Below are positions 31,406 to 42,100 of a stretch of 64,000 nucleotides of DNA, in pieces. A program made the position numbers and the translations under genes. The stretch's first letter is position 1, and every line of letters starts with the position of its first letter. The notes beneath the pieces were generated by a model. The model saw only the letters and a list, made by a program, of their open reading frames with translations. It was not told the origin of the DNA and searched no databases. The DNA comes from Gimesia sp. (GTDB lineage: Bacteria; Planctomycetota; Planctomycetia; Planctomycetales; Planctomycetaceae): contig PAJV01000004.1 of NCBI GenBank assembly GCA_002706765.1, forward strand, positions 1 through 64,000, written 5' to 3'.

Positions 31406-32158
31406 GTGTCGACACAGCCACCACAGCAATTTCAGACGCCTCCCGTCTCCGGCTGTATGATCCTGAGCCTGATGATTTTTATGGGCTGCATGTTGCCTCT
31501 GATCTTTGTAGATCTGGCAGAGACGGCTTTAAGAAACCTGCACCTCAGCCCACAGGCTGCCATCCTTGTTCTGATTGGAATGATCTTCGGCTCCCTGATT
31601 AACTTCCCCATCTCGCGGTTTCCCCTTGACCGGGAAGTGAATGTCCCTGTGTTCGAGTCCCTCGCTGGAATGCAGCTGATGCCCAAAATGCAGCGTTTGC
31701 GCCAGGAGGCAATTATCGCCGTTAACCTGGGTGGCTGTGTGATTCCTGTTTTACTGGCAATCTGGCTCTCTCGTTTTATTATTGGAGGGGGGATCACTCC
31801 TGTCCTCGTGACGCTGGTGGGCATCGCTCTGAATACGGTGGTCTGCTATCGTACTTCGCGACTGGTTCCGGGAATGGGAATCGCGATGCCGGTCTTTATT
31901 CCTCCCCTGGTAGCAGTGATCGCAACCATTCTCGGCTTTGGGATCTTCGGACCGATGACCGGCAATGCGGATATGAATTATCAGGCATTGTATGCCCCGA
32001 TTGCCTTTGTGATTGGAATTTCAGGCCCGCTGATCGGAGCCGACCTGCTACATTGGAATGACTTCAAAAAACTGGATTCCCCGTCCATCAGCATCGGCGG
32101 TGCAGGAACCTGGGATGGCATTGTTCTCTCAGGCATGATCGCTGCCCTTATTGTTTGA
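31406..32158 (+). CDS. DUF1614 integral membrane protein
   Basis: A 250-residue polytopic membrane protein of unknown function resembling DUF1614. About seven hydrophobic segments, with GMIFGSLINFPISRFP, MPVFIPPLVAVIATI and a conserved C-terminal GADLLHWNDFKKL...GGAGTWDGIVLSGMIAALI. The GTG at 31406 gives a sensible Pro/Gln-rich N-terminus; a TTG at 31343 would be the first possible start. The last 11 bp overlap the end of the convergent thioredoxin-like gene. Confidence 0.72.
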   Translation: MSTQPPQQFQTPPVSGCMILSLMIFMGCMLPLIFVDLAETALRNLHLSPQAAILVLIGMIFGSLINFPISRFPLDREVNVPVFESLAGMQLMPKMQRLRQEAIIAVNLGGCVIPVLLAIWLSRFIIGGGITPVLVTLVGIALNTVVCYRTSRLVPGMGIAMPVFIPPLVAVIATILGFGIFGPMTGNADMNYQALYAPIAFVIGISGPLIGADLLHWNDFKKLDSPSISIGGAGTWDGIVLSGMIAALIV

Positions 32159-32786
32159 GGGGATCTGTTCTCAGCAGACTTTTCACAAAGGGGATTACAT
32201 CCCGCTGGTAAGTATAACCTTCTTTACCATACTCACGACGCTCATTGTCAAACCGTTTTGCCAGTTTCCCCTGCCGGTCATAGACGTAAGTGGCCGGCAT
32301 TGCAGCCAGATCCAATGTGGGAAACAATTCCTCCGCGGGCACATTACTGATGAGATTCGTCATAAAGGCTTTGTGTTTCGTAAGAAATTTTTCGACAGGC
32401 TCTCGATAATATTCGGGCGGATAATTCTTGCCTCCGAAGTAATCACAATTGAAGGAAACACAAACGACTTTTTTCGGGAACTGGTTCTGTAAAGAAACGA
32501 GGTCCGGAAATTCACGCAGGCAGGGAGGACAGGAAGTGGACCAGAGATCAACGACCACGATTTTTCCCTGCTGGTCTGTAATGAGCTGCTCGACATATCG
32601 CCAGTCAGCGATTTTCAGTGAGGGCTTCTCACCCGGCACACTGCTTACGCTGTCGGTCCCCGGTGATGCTGATCGATCCGACTCACAACCTGCACACAGA
32701 ATTAATAGTGTCGCACCAATCAGCGGAAGCAGGATTCGCTTTTTTTGAAAAAAGATTGTGAATGTTTGTCGTAATTTGAACTTCAT
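32148..32786 (-). CDS. Thioredoxin-like (TlpA/ResA-type) envelope protein
   Basis: A 212-residue exported thiol-disulfide oxidoreductase. An N-terminal hydrophobic segment (18-31) ends in CAGC, with Cys34 as a possible lipid-modified residue (a non-ideal lipobox because position -3 is Cys). The thioredoxin fold follows with active site C86-P-P-C89 in WSTSCPPCLREF and the cis-Pro loop MPATYVYD. It probably keeps periplasmic thiols reduced or exchanges disulfides. Overlaps the convergent DUF1614 gene by 11 bp. Confidence 0.85.
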   Translation of the reverse strand: MKFKLRQTFTIFFQKKRILLPLIGATLLILCAGCESDRSASPGTDSVSSVPGEKPSLKIADWRYVEQLITDQQGKIVVVDLWSTSCPPCLREFPDLVSLQNQFPKKVVCVSFNCDYFGGKNYPPEYYREPVEKFLTKHKAFMTNLISNVPAEELFPTLDLAAMPATYVYDRQGKLAKRFDNERREYGKEGYTYQRDVIPFVKSLLRTDPLKQ

Positions 32787-32987
32787 TCTCTTGGTACTCT
32801 ATCAAGGAAAGCTTTACACTCTAATCTATATCCCAGTTTAATATACTGCGATGCAAACGAATAGATTAGAAATAAACACCTGAGATTCAGACAGAATTTA
32901 TCTGCCAATCCTCAATCGAAATTGATTCTCCCCCCTGTGGGAACTGCTCAGAACATCCGCATCCAATCCTGAAGAAAGTAGAACCCG

Positions 32988-33791
32988 TTGGTCTGGTGGC
33001 ATTATCTATTACTGGCAGGTGTCGGCTGTCTCGCCGGCATCCTGAATGTACTGGCAGGCGGGGGGTCACTGATCCTGATGCCCATCATGGTATTTCTGAA
33101 TATTCCCGGTGCCGTCACGAATGGCACAGTACGGATTGCCATTTTAGGTCAGAACCTGACTGCAATCGCTGGATTTAAACAAAAGGGGTTCTCCGATTAC
33201 CGTCTCAGCCTGACCCTGGCTCTGTGCGCCCTGCCTGGTACTGTAATTGGTGCTTTTTTAGGCACGAAACTCAGCAATGCCTGGTTTAATCGCATTCTGG
33301 CAATTGTCATGCTGGGAGTGCTGGTGACAATGATTCTGGGCAATCGTAAAAAGAAGAAGCCGGAACAGAAAGGGGACGGTTCCTCAACTGGTTCAACAGA
33401 CATTGAAGATCTCTCCGCGAGTCCGCCTGCTGAACCTCGCGTTGCATTCAGCGGTTATCTGCTGATGGTTCTGGCGGGATTTTATGGTGGATTTATTCAG
33501 GCTGGTGTCGGCTTCATCCTGATTGCCATCCTGCACAACGTAATGAATATCGATTTATTGCGGACGAATATGCATAAAGTATTTATCGTAGCCGTCTATA
33601 CGATAGCAGCGATCGGGATTTTTGCATGGCAAGGTCAAATCCTGTGGGGAACCGGTCTGATCCTGATGTTAGGGATGTCGCTGGGGGGCTGGATCGGATC
33701 TAACCTGGCAGTCAAAAAAGGGGATGCTTTCATCCGCACAGTTTTATATATTGCACTTGTCTGCATGTCGATCAGGCTACTCTTAATGTAA
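32988..33791 (+). CDS. TauE/SafE (TSUP) family membrane permease
   Basis: A 267-residue inner-membrane protein of the TSUP family, whose members export sulfite, sulfoacetate and related anions. Two halves each begin with a family-type motif: GCLAGILNVLAGGGSLILMP in the first and GFYGGFIQAGVGFILIAIL in the second. A hydrophilic cytosolic loop (about 120-150, KKKKPEQKGDGSS) joins them. The start is TTG at 32988: an in-frame stop (TAG, 32979-32981) sits just upstream and the next Met would delete the first helix. The substrate is unknown. Confidence 0.85.
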   Translation: MVWWHYLLLAGVGCLAGILNVLAGGGSLILMPIMVFLNIPGAVTNGTVRIAILGQNLTAIAGFKQKGFSDYRLSLTLALCALPGTVIGAFLGTKLSNAWFNRILAIVMLGVLVTMILGNRKKKKPEQKGDGSSTGSTDIEDLSASPPAEPRVAFSGYLLMVLAGFYGGFIQAGVGFILIAILHNVMNIDLLRTNMHKVFIVAVYTIAAIGIFAWQGQILWGTGLILMLGMSLGGWIGSNLAVKKGDAFIRTVLYIALVCMSIRLLLM

Positions 33792-33849
33792 CAGCAATTG
33801 TTCGATTGTGGATGATCTATTTTCAGATCCGAGAGCGTAACGAATAACC

Positions 33850-34815
33850 ATGGAATGGATTGCTATGTTGAGGCGACTGAAACGAACAATGGTTTACCTG
33901 TCCCTGCTGATCCTGATGGGAATATTTCCTCTGGCCGGCAGCAAAGCGGACGACACCGACCCAGGTCCAAAATTTGATGCGAAACGCTCATTTGAATATC
34001 TGACCAGCGTCTGTCGCCTCAAATCACGCATCAGTGGATCCCCTGGCATGGCGGCTCAACAGAAACTCATCCTGGAACATTTCAAGGAACTCAAAGCGAA
34101 AGTCCAGTTTCAGTCCTTCGATGCACCGCACCCCATTACCGGGAATCCAGTGCGGATGAACAATATGATTGTCAGCTGGAATCCTGAAGCCAAAAAACGC
34201 ATCTTGCTGGCCTGTCACTACGATACCAGGCCTTTTCCCGACCGTGACCGCAACCAGCCCCAGGGCTTATTCATTGGAGCAAACGATGGCGGAAGTGGCG
34301 TCGCCTTTCTCATGGAACTCGGTAATGTGATGTCGTCTCTTAAAGTCAGTCACGGCTACGGAGTCGACTTCGTGTTCTTTGATGGCGAAGAGCTGGTCTA
34401 CCGTCAGAATGATCCTTATTTTCTGGGTTCAAAATATTTTGCCAGCCAGTACAAGAATGAACCGCGTGAATTCGAATATGTATACGGGGTTCTGCTGGAC
34501 ATGATCGCCGACAAAAACCTGGGAATTTATATGGAAAAAAACAGCCTGAAGTATGCCCCCCAGCTCACGCGCAGCATCTGGGAAGCTGCCCGCAAAACCG
34601 GGGTCCGGGAGTTTATTCCCCAGGCCAAGTATGAAATCCGGGATGACCATCTTCCCCTGAATGAGATTGCCGGCATCCCGACCTGCGATATTATCGATTT
34701 TGATTATCCCGTCTGGCATACAACCCGCGATATCCCCCGTTACTGTTCTGGAAACAGTCTGGAAAAAGTAGGGACCGTGCTCATTTACTGGCTGCAGAAT
34801 CTACCGGAAGGATAG
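33850..34815 (+). CDS. Secreted M28-family zinc peptidase / glutaminyl-cyclase-like protein
   Basis: A 321-residue exported protein with signal peptide (about 10-34, ending GSKA). The M28 metal site is intact: His in LLACHYDTRP, Asp in GANDGGSG, Glu pair in FFDGEE, Asp in LLDMIAD and His in YPVWHTTRD. The DFDYPVWHTTRDIP segment and compact size resemble glutaminyl-peptide cyclotransferases as much as aminopeptidases, so activity is uncertain. It lies 66 bp upstream of cydA on the same strand. Confidence 0.85.
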   Translation: MEWIAMLRRLKRTMVYLSLLILMGIFPLAGSKADDTDPGPKFDAKRSFEYLTSVCRLKSRISGSPGMAAQQKLILEHFKELKAKVQFQSFDAPHPITGNPVRMNNMIVSWNPEAKKRILLACHYDTRPFPDRDRNQPQGLFIGANDGGSGVAFLMELGNVMSSLKVSHGYGVDFVFFDGEELVYRQNDPYFLGSKYFASQYKNEPREFEYVYGVLLDMIADKNLGIYMEKNSLKYAPQLTRSIWEAARKTGVREFIPQAKYEIRDDHLPLNEIAGIPTCDIIDFDYPVWHTTRDIPRYCSGNSLEKVGTVLIYWLQNLPEG

Positions 34816-34881
34816 AACAGCTCCCATGTGTGCATTGCCTGATTCAACTATTAACAACCACTCCAGACTGGAATCAGAGGC

Positions 34882-36237
34882 ATGATTGATTCACTGCTGT
34901 TACACCGCGTGCAGTTTGCTTTTACGGTTTCCTTTCATTATCTGTTTCCCCAGTTGACGATGGGGCTGGCACTTTTAATCTTTATTCTGAAATGTATCGG
35001 GTTAAGAGGCAATCCCTGGGCTGATGCTGCCGCACGATTCTGGTTAAAGATCTTTGGTCTTACTTTTCTGATGGGGGTCGTCACGGGTATTCCCCTTGAG
35101 TTTCAGTTTGGAACCAACTGGGCCCAACTTGTGAAATCCACTGGTTCGATCCTGGGACAGACCCTGGCAATGGAAGGCATTTTCGCGTTTTTCCTGGAGT
35201 CCGCGTTTCTCTATCTGCTGATCTTCGGTGAGAAGAAAATGGGAAAGCGTTTGCATTGCCTGGTTTCTTTCCTCCTGTTAGCTGGAACCTGGTTAAGCGG
35301 CTATTTCATCATTTGTACAAATGCTTTTCTTCAACACCCGGTCGGTTATCGGATTGGAGAGGATGGTATCTATCATCTGACAAGTATCTGGGCATTACTC
35401 AGCAATCCCTGGGCGATCAAACAATACCTGCATACCATGACAGGCGCCGTGATTACGGGCAGTTTCACGATGGCATCGATTGCCGCCTTTCATCTGCTGA
35501 AACAGCAGCATCAGGATATTTCCCGCCGCTATCTGAAAGTTGCGGTGCTGGTCGGTTTTCCCGCCAGTCTGCTTGCCGCCATGCCTACCGGTGACTGGGA
35601 AGCAAAACAGGTTCTGCAACATCAGCCTGTCAAATTCGCGGCGATGGAAGGTCACTTCCATACAGAAGATGGTGCCGGACTGATTATCCTGGGCCAGCCC
35701 AATCTCCAGGAACTGAAAATCGATAACCCGATCATTATCCCCAAAGCACTTTCATTTCTGACTCACGCCAGCTGGGATGCCCGGGTAAAAGGGTTGACGG
35801 AATATGATCGTGATCTCTGGCCCGACAACATCGAACTGCTGTATTTTTCTTATCACATCATGGCGGGTCTGGGGACGCTGTTTATCGCTTTAATGGGAAT
35901 CAGCCTGGTGCTGGTATTGAAAGGAAAGCTGCATACCAGCCGTTTCATTCTCTGGCTGTTAATGCTTTCGCTCCCGTTCCCGTTTATTGCGAATACCGCC
36001 GGCTGGTTTACTACCGAAATCGGGCGTCAGCCCTGGTTGATCTATGGTCTGATGAAAACAGCCGATGGTGCATCAAACAATATTTCGCAGGGAAATGTCA
36101 TGTTCACACTCCTCGGATTTATGGGACTTTATCTGTTGCTGTCGGTTCTGTATTTCTTTCTGGCAACACGCATCATCGGCCAGGGACCTGAACTGCTCAA
36201 CTCCACAGAGTCAGTGAGTAAGGGAGGAGAAGTATAA
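34882..36237 (+). CDS. cydA: Cytochrome bd ubiquinol oxidase subunit I
   Basis: Quinol-oxidising, heme-binding subunit of a high-affinity terminal oxidase in the inner membrane; 451 residues. His19 (HYLFPQLTMG) is the predicted heme b595 ligand. The quinol-loop Lys/Glu pair is in KFAAMEGHF, and GWFTTEIGRQPW contains the conserved Glu/Arg of the heme site. The heme b558 Met is expected in NISQGNVMFTL. The Q-loop is short, as in the CioA/short-loop group. cydB starts 1 bp after the stop, with GGAGGAG inside the end of cydA. Confidence 0.96.
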   Translation: MIDSLLLHRVQFAFTVSFHYLFPQLTMGLALLIFILKCIGLRGNPWADAAARFWLKIFGLTFLMGVVTGIPLEFQFGTNWAQLVKSTGSILGQTLAMEGIFAFFLESAFLYLLIFGEKKMGKRLHCLVSFLLLAGTWLSGYFIICTNAFLQHPVGYRIGEDGIYHLTSIWALLSNPWAIKQYLHTMTGAVITGSFTMASIAAFHLLKQQHQDISRRYLKVAVLVGFPASLLAAMPTGDWEAKQVLQHQPVKFAAMEGHFHTEDGAGLIILGQPNLQELKIDNPIIIPKALSFLTHASWDARVKGLTEYDRDLWPDNIELLYFSYHIMAGLGTLFIALMGISLVLVLKGKLHTSRFILWLLMLSLPFPFIANTAGWFTTEIGRQPWLIYGLMKTADGASNNISQGNVMFTLLGFMGLYLLLSVLYFFLATRIIGQGPELLNSTESVSKGGEV

Positions 36238-36238
36238 C

Positions 36239-37279
36239 ATGGAAACGGTCTGGTTGATTCTGCTGGTTTGGATGATCGCGACTTATATTGTCCTCGACGG
36301 ATTTGATCTGGGGGTAGGGGTGCTGCATCTGCTGATTGCCCGAGATCGTCCGGAGCAGAAACAGATTCTGCAGTCGATCGCTCCGGTCTGGGACGGGAAT
36401 GAAGTCTGGCTGATAGCCGCCGGCGGCACGATGATGATGGCGTTTCCCGGTTTTCTCAGTGCCATGTTCAGCGGATTTTATCTGCCCTTAACCATGGTTG
36501 TCTGGCTGCTGATATTCCGGGCCATCAGTATCGAACTGCCCCATTACCTCTCAGATTCATTATGGATCCATTTCTGGAATCTGATGCTGTTTGTTGCCAG
36601 TGGATTACTGATCGTCATCCTCGGAGCAGCAATGGCAAATATCTATCGCGGTGTCCCTCTGGATGCGAATGGTTCTTTCTTTGAACCACTGTGGACGAAT
36701 TTCCGCATTGGACCACCGACGGGTATTCTGGACTGGTATACGATCTTGAGTGGTATCACCTCAGCGACGTTTCTCCTGCATCACGGTGCACTCTGGCTCT
36801 CGGCGAAAACAGATGGCCGCGTCCTGCAACACTCACGACAGGCAGCCACTTGGCTCTGGTGGGGCTCGTGCAGCCTGACCCTGGTCATTTACATCGCCAG
36901 TTGGTTCGTCCAACCCCTCACACGCACTGCTTTTTCAGAAACTCCCTGGAAAATCATCCTACCTGTGATGGCGGTCCTGTCTCTATTCGCTTCAGGTTAT
37001 TTCCGCTGGAGTAATAAAAACATGCTGGCATTTTTGAGTTCGGGATTGTTTATCTACCTTTTCATATTTACAGGCGCAGCGGCAATCTACCCCAATATCC
37101 TGCCTGGCTTGAATCCCGATCATCATCTCACAATCTATAACACTTCCCCTGGCCCGGAAAAACTGACCACAACTTTATACTGGTGGATTCCCGGCATTCT
37201 GCTGGTGGGCGTCTATTTTACCATCCTGTTCCGATCCCTGCCCGCCGTGATTTCAGCCGGTTCTGATGATGATCATTAA
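36239..37279 (+). CDS. cydB: Cytochrome bd ubiquinol oxidase subunit II
   Basis: Second membrane subunit of the bd oxidase; 346 residues with about nine membrane helices. The N-terminus has the family motif LDGFDLGVGVLHL, followed by WDGNEVWLIAAGGTMMMAFP, typical of CydB. It is translationally coupled to cydA. No cydX or cydCD assembly genes lie next to it in the window. Confidence 0.95.
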   Translation: METVWLILLVWMIATYIVLDGFDLGVGVLHLLIARDRPEQKQILQSIAPVWDGNEVWLIAAGGTMMMAFPGFLSAMFSGFYLPLTMVVWLLIFRAISIELPHYLSDSLWIHFWNLMLFVASGLLIVILGAAMANIYRGVPLDANGSFFEPLWTNFRIGPPTGILDWYTILSGITSATFLLHHGALWLSAKTDGRVLQHSRQAATWLWWGSCSLTLVIYIASWFVQPLTRTAFSETPWKIILPVMAVLSLFASGYFRWSNKNMLAFLSSGLFIYLFIFTGAAAIYPNILPGLNPDHHLTIYNTSPGPEKLTTTLYWWIPGILLVGVYFTILFRSLPAVISAGSDDDH

Positions 37280-37480
37280 ACCCGGCCCCCGGTGAATGTT
37301 GAAAAAAAACACCATTTCCGCTCATTCATTCCAGTATGCCTCTATATGAAGGAATTCTGAAAACAGTCGGAAAACGCTCTGTTCCAGCCTCTTAGTCTGT
37401 CTGCAAAATAAATTCCGTCACACACGTTTCATCTGAAACTGAATTTGTTAGACTGAAAACGAGAGGACTGGAAGTTTGAA

Positions 37481-38005
37481 ATGTTAACATTTCAGCAGGC
37501 ACCGGGATTTCCCCCACCATCACTCAAGGACGCAGTAATAGTGACAGATACGATCCCAGGCATAATCGTTGGTACACTTCTTGTGCTGTTTGGCGCAGGA
37601 CTGATTCAATTGCACCGTACGTCCTGGTTCCATCGACAACACGACGCTGATCTGGGTGACGATGATTATCAGTTTTACTCAAAGCAATATCGCCGACGCA
37701 TGCAGACTTCGAGTCTGCTGACGATAATCGGGTTTCTGATCGTGATCGGCGATTCACCTTATATGCCGTGGAAATCTTATCCCGGGCTGTTTGCAGCGTA
37801 TTGGGGGGGCATCCTGCTGATCGCCTTCTGGGTGATCCTGTGTGCGATTGGTGACATGAGTGCCTCCCGCATTCGATCCACACATCTTATTTCACGAGTT
37901 CACGATCAACAGCGACTTCTGGAAAAACAGCTGTTGGAACTGCGTAAAAATCAAAAGAAGTCAGTCGACGAGGATTCAAAAACGTCCTCTGATCAGGAAA
38001 ACTGA
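37481..38005 (+). CDS. Hypothetical two- to three-segment membrane protein
   Basis: A 174-residue protein I do not recognise. Hydrophobic segments lie at about 22-44 (TIPGIIVGTLLVLFGAGLIQL), 77-92 (SSLLTIIGFLIVIGD) and 103-125 (GLFAAYWGGILLIAFWVILCAIG). A charged, possibly coiled C-terminal tail follows (DQQRLLEKQLLELRKNQ) and ends Ser/Asp-rich. ATG with GAGAGGA about 15 bp upstream. It is 200 bp after cydB and may be independent of it. Confidence 0.68.
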   Translation: MLTFQQAPGFPPPSLKDAVIVTDTIPGIIVGTLLVLFGAGLIQLHRTSWFHRQHDADLGDDDYQFYSKQYRRRMQTSSLLTIIGFLIVIGDSPYMPWKSYPGLFAAYWGGILLIAFWVILCAIGDMSASRIRSTHLISRVHDQQRLLEKQLLELRKNQKKSVDEDSKTSSDQEN

Positions 38006-38026
38006 AGCTTCAAAGGAACAGCCAGT

Positions 38027-39190
38027 TCAGGAAGCCACGCGAGCTTTCTGGACCAGAGCTTCTGAGGGGAGTCTGTCGTAACCGAACATCTCGAATGCTT
38101 TCTGCCAGCGCTCGTAGATTTTCTTCTCCTGTGCAGCGTCCATTTCGTATTTGTTTTTCTTATAGGACTTCTGATCCTTCAAATACGGCTGCATATTCTG
38201 TTCAAGACCTTCGAAGCCCGAGAGATTCAAACGCTCATAAACTTTTCTGAGTTCACCAACCGGATCTTCTTCCAGGTCTTCAAACCGGACCTCATGTAAC
38301 TGGCCTTCGGGTACAGTCTGGCGATCACGCTCATAAACATTCAGGTGATTCAGATAAATATTAGACATGTCCTCTTCCAGCTTCTCCATATCCAATGGAG
38401 CAAAACCGTTATCGCCAAACATCGTTTTCCGCAGATGCAATGTCGAATTGTAGACTTTATAGGGATCCCGATAGATATAAACAAACCTCGCATCGGGAAA
38501 CATTTCCAGCAGGAACGGTATCCGAAACGTATGCGTGGGTGACTTCAACAGAACGTGTTTATTAGCACCAGCTTTGAAAGTCAGCTTCTTCATGAAATAC
38601 AGAAACGTCTTTTTCCAGACCGACGTTTCCCGGGGAGTCAGCTGATCCAGTTCATAATAACGGTCATAGACTTCCGGCTGATCGCTGAAAGAGATCGCCA
38701 GGTAAGGTGACATCAGATGCAGCAGCAGAATAGATGTCTCATCTTCCTGGGGCAGATCCCAGGTCACAGGCATGTTATCCATGGGCCGCTGTTTGGGCAG
38801 CAGATGTTTGACCACATGTTTGAGGACCCGCTCGGTCAACAGAAAATGCGAGGGAAACAGCATCGCTCCCATATTAGGATAAATAAACTGATCGTCCTTG
38901 GACATCAGATTATGCAGCAAGGTTGTCCCGCTCCGCCAGTGGCCAATAATAAATACGGGAGGCTCCAGTTGCGTCTTTTTGACTTTGCGGCTGTAGATCA
39001 GATTTTCCAGCATGCTGAAAAACGAATTGGACACACTCAATATGCCCGAAGAAATGAGCCGTCCCAATCCCGACCAGCGAATCGTAGGACGGAGTCTCAT
39101 CAGTTTGACAAAATTAGTGAATCCAATTCCAGACCATACACAAAAAGGGCCTTGAGTCGATCCACTGTTCTTTTCCTGGAGTTTAGTCAT
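38027..39190 (-). CDS. Sulfotransferase family protein
   Basis: A 387-residue cytosolic PAPS-dependent sulfotransferase-like protein. The 5'-phosphosulfate-binding loop GHWRSGTTLLHN is at 83-94, and the 3'-phosphate site lies in DARFVYIYRDPYKVYNS. The rest is helical with a basic C-terminus. Planctomycetes have many such proteins, probably decorating glycans or lipids; the acceptor is unknown. No sulfate-activation genes are adjacent. ATG start without a clear ribosome-binding site. Confidence 0.85.
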   Translation of the reverse strand: MTKLQEKNSGSTQGPFCVWSGIGFTNFVKLMRLRPTIRWSGLGRLISSGILSVSNSFFSMLENLIYSRKVKKTQLEPPVFIIGHWRSGTTLLHNLMSKDDQFIYPNMGAMLFPSHFLLTERVLKHVVKHLLPKQRPMDNMPVTWDLPQEDETSILLLHLMSPYLAISFSDQPEVYDRYYELDQLTPRETSVWKKTFLYFMKKLTFKAGANKHVLLKSPTHTFRIPFLLEMFPDARFVYIYRDPYKVYNSTLHLRKTMFGDNGFAPLDMEKLEEDMSNIYLNHLNVYERDRQTVPEGQLHEVRFEDLEEDPVGELRKVYERLNLSGFEGLEQNMQPYLKDQKSYKKNKYEMDAAQEKKIYERWQKAFEMFGYDRLPSEALVQKARVAS

Positions 39191-39651
39191 CTGGGGAGAC
39201 TGTCCTGCTTTTTATCAACACACTTCATAGCCCGGCTAGCAAACGAATGCCCGTTTTCAGCATCGTTGATCAGTTCAACTCTGCTGGAAGATCAAGATTA
39301 TACTCGATTTATATGAAATTGTCTTCAGGCAGGCAGAGTAGAATAGCGGCTATGGGATTGTTTTTCTACCACAATATCCAAATTTGAACTGATCCGATTC
39401 ACCGGACCTATAATGATTTTATTTCGGCATCCCGTGAATCAGACTTCGATGAACTCTTTCCCGTTACACTGGATTAATCAATACAATGCGCCTGACGCAG
39501 TATAATACATGCGTTTTTACCACATTTAAATTAACTGTTTACCCCCACTTACACAATTGACAGAAAAAAATAGTTTCACTCCCAGATGACTCTCATTTAT
39601 AGTGAAATATTGTATCCATCGTTTTGGCAGGGGCAGCAGAGGAGCTTAACT
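39191..39651. other. Intergenic region, AT-rich, nothing recognised
   Basis: A 461-bp gap between the xylulokinase stop and the sulfotransferase start, both on the minus strand, so it should contain the sulfotransferase promoter. I see no gene, strong hairpin or repeat in it. Confidence 0.4.
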
Positions 39652-41184
39652 CTAATCCAGCAGGCCACATATCTGCTGGAAATCAGGCTTTAAAGAAGAG
39701 TAAAGTTTTTGATAGAGGGGAAATGCCTGATTGTAGACTTTTTTGTCTTTTGAATTGACACTGGTACTTTCCACAACTCGAATCGTAGCAGAACAGGCTT
39801 CTACCACATCTTTATAAGCACCGGTTCCTGCAGCTGCCAGCAATGCAACTCCGTATGCAGGGCCTTCTTCTGCGTTGATGGTCACCACTTTTTGGCCATA
39901 AATATCTGCCTGGACCTGACGCCAGAACGGACTCCGGGCACCACCACCAGACAGGCGGATTTCTTTCACAGGAATCTGCAACTCCTGAATGATTTCCAGA
40001 GAATCCCGCATGGCATAAGTTGCACCTTCGATCACCGCTCGACTCAGGTGAGCACGCCCATGCCTCAAACTCAAACCAATCCAGGCTGCCCGTGCATAAG
40101 GATCTGCATGCGGTGTTCGCTCACCAGTCAGATAGGGCAGAAAGAACAGCCCCTCGCTGCCTGCTGGCGCTTCTGCTGCCTGAGCAGTAATCAGTTGATA
40201 CGGATCCACTTTCTGTTTTTTCGCAGCAGCGACCTGCAGTTCACAAAGTTGATCACGATACCACTGCAAACTTCCTCCGGCTGAAAGCACGACTCCCATC
40301 ACATGCCACTTATCGCGCACGGCATGGCAGAAGGTATGTACGCGCCCCTCCGGATCGATCTGCACTTCATCACTGTGTGCGAAGACGACTCCACTGGTGC
40401 CCATGGTGGCAGAAATCACACCTCTTTTCACAATCCCGTTTCCAATTGCTCCCGCTGCCTGATCGCCGCCTCCCCCCACAACGGCCACCCCGGCTGACAA
40501 ACCCAGTTGACGCGCAGAATCTGCAGTTAAATGACCACTGACATCCTCCGACTCATAAACTTCGGGTAACAATGATTCGTCCAGTTCCAGTTTACTCAAC
40601 AGCGGACGACTCCACTTGCGCTGTTTCACATCCAGCAATAAAGTACCAGAGGCATCACTGACTTCCGTGGCGAATTCTCCTGTCAGGCGAAAGCGAACGT
40701 AGTCTTTAGGTAAGAGGACCTGAACGGTTTTAGCAAAATTTCTCGGTTCATTATTTCGCAACCAGAGAATTTTGGGAGCCGTAAAACCGGTCAATGCGGG
40801 ATTGGCAACCATACCAATCAGTTTTTTACGACCGCCGGCCCGTTGTTCGATCTCGACGCATTCCGCGGCCGTCCGCTGATCGTTCCAGAGTAGAGCGGGA
40901 CGAATGACTTCATGATTCTTATTCAGAAACACGCTGCCATGCATCTGCCCGCTCAATCCAATACCTTTGACATCCGCTGGTTTGATTTTTCCTGACTTCA
41001 AGACTTTGCGAATACTCTTAATCGTTGCCTGCCACCAGTCTTCAGGATCCTGTTCCGACCAGCCGGGATGCGGGCTGTAAAGAGGATACTCCACGGTGGC
41101 GGAAGACAGAATTGCGCCGTCTTCCTGCATCGCCAGGGTTTTGGTTCCACTGGTTCCCACATCAACGCCCAGAAATACGGCCAT
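39652..41184 (-). CDS. xylB: Xylulokinase
   Basis: Phosphorylates D-xylulose to xylulose 5-phosphate; 510-residue FGGY kinase. The N-terminal phosphate motif [10 protein letters not shown] is present, followed by GLSGQMHG and LLWNDQR, typical of Xyl[14 protein letters not shown] and [10 protein letters not shown] lie in the middle, and [14 protein letters not shown] in the C-terminal domain. Strong AAGGAG 9 bp before the ATG. No xylA or xylose transporter is adjacent. Confidence 0.95.
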   Translation of the reverse strand: MAVFLGVDVGTSGTKTLAMQEDGAILSSATVEYPLYSPHPGWSEQDPEDWWQATIKSIRKVLKSGKIKPADVKGIGLSGQMHGSVFLNKNHEVIRPALLWNDQRTAAECVEIEQRAGGRKKLIGMVANPALTGFTAPKILWLRNNEPRNFAKTVQVLLPKDYVRFRLTGEFATEVSDASGTLLLDVKQRKWSRPLLSKLELDESLLPEVYESEDVSGHLTADSARQLGLSAGVAVVGGGGDQAAGAIGNGIVKRGVISATMGTSGVVFAHSDEVQIDPEGRVHTFCHAVRDKWHVMGVVLSAGGSLQWYRDQLCELQVAAAKKQKVDPYQLITAQAAEAPAGSEGLFFLPYLTGERTPHADPYARAAWIGLSLRHGRAHLSRAVIEGATYAMRDSLEIIQELQIPVKEIRLSGGGARSPFWRQVQADIYGQKVVTINAEEGPAYGVALLAAAGTGAYKDVVEACSATIRVVESTSVNSKDKKVYNQAFPLYQKLYSSLKPDFQQICGLLD

Positions 41185-41263
41185 GTCTCAGCTCCTTCTC
41201 TCAAAGTCAGTTACTCAATTGCAGTAAACAGAAACCAGACAGGAATTCAGATCCTGAAATCTT

Positions 41264-42025
41264 TCAGGGGCAGACACAACCAATCGGCTGGATTTCAGAA
41301 AGTTCACGCACCCAGATATTTCGAAACTGAGTATCGTTTTTATGGAACTGAAGTTGAATCGGCAGCTTTTCTTCATGGGCCGTATAGAACGGTGGCTGAT
41401 GATAAAATGTCGCTCCCTGCAATTCGGTATGGTTCTGAACGACCACCCCATTTTGAATCACGGTGATGTAGGCAGGTTTGACCAGCTGATCGTATTCGTT
41501 AAAGCGAGGTGCGGTAAAAATAATATCATAAGTCTGCCATTCACCCGGTTTACGGCAGGCATTCACCAGGGGGGGATACTGCTTGTAGATGGATCCGGCC
41601 TGGCCGTCGAAGTACGTTTTGTTTTCGTAAGAGTCCAGAATCTGAACTTCATACTTGCCCATCAGAAAGACGCCACTGTTGCCACGTCCCTGGCCTTTTC
41701 CTTCGATCTTTTTGGGAGTCGCCCATTCGATATGCAGCTGGCAGTCTCCGAATGACTGTTTGGTTTCAATACTTTTACCGGCGGTAATCGCATACCCGTC
41801 TTTGATTTTCCACTGATCACCGTCTTTCCACTTGTCGAGATTTTTTCCATCAAACAGGACAATGGCATCGGAAGGGGGCTGATGAGGAGGCGTCTGTACG
41901 ACCTCAGGCTCTTTCCAGATCAGACCATTCTTGTATTCCTCAACCAGATTCCCATAGGTGTGATAAGCGGTTCCCAGAAAAACTGTGATTACCAGAATCC
42001 GAAACGCCTTATGCAAACCTGTCAT
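41264..42025 (-). CDS. Exported DUF1080 (3-keto-disaccharide hydrolase-type) protein
   Basis: A 253-residue exported protein: hydrophobic N-terminus (about 8-24), then the DUF1080 concanavalin-like domain. Family features are [45 protein letters not shown], and [18 protein letters not shown]1080 is abundant in planctomycetes and is classed with 3-keto-disaccharide hydrolases and other glycan-active proteins; the substrate here is unknown. GGGAGA precedes the ATG. Confidence 0.87.
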   Translation of the reverse strand: MTGLHKAFRILVITVFLGTAYHTYGNLVEEYKNGLIWKEPEVVQTPPHQPPSDAIVLFDGKNLDKWKDGDQWKIKDGYAITAGKSIETKQSFGDCQLHIEWATPKKIEGKGQGRGNSGVFLMGKYEVQILDSYENKTYFDGQAGSIYKQYPPLVNACRKPGEWQTYDIIFTAPRFNEYDQLVKPAYITVIQNGVVVQNHTELQGATFYHQPPFYTAHEEKLPIQLQFHKNDTQFRNIWVRELSEIQPIGCVCP

Positions 42026-42100
42026 AACATTCTCCCGTTTATAATTATCTTTGATTGAAATACAAATTTAAAATGCTTCAGCAGAAATCAGCCAGCAGTC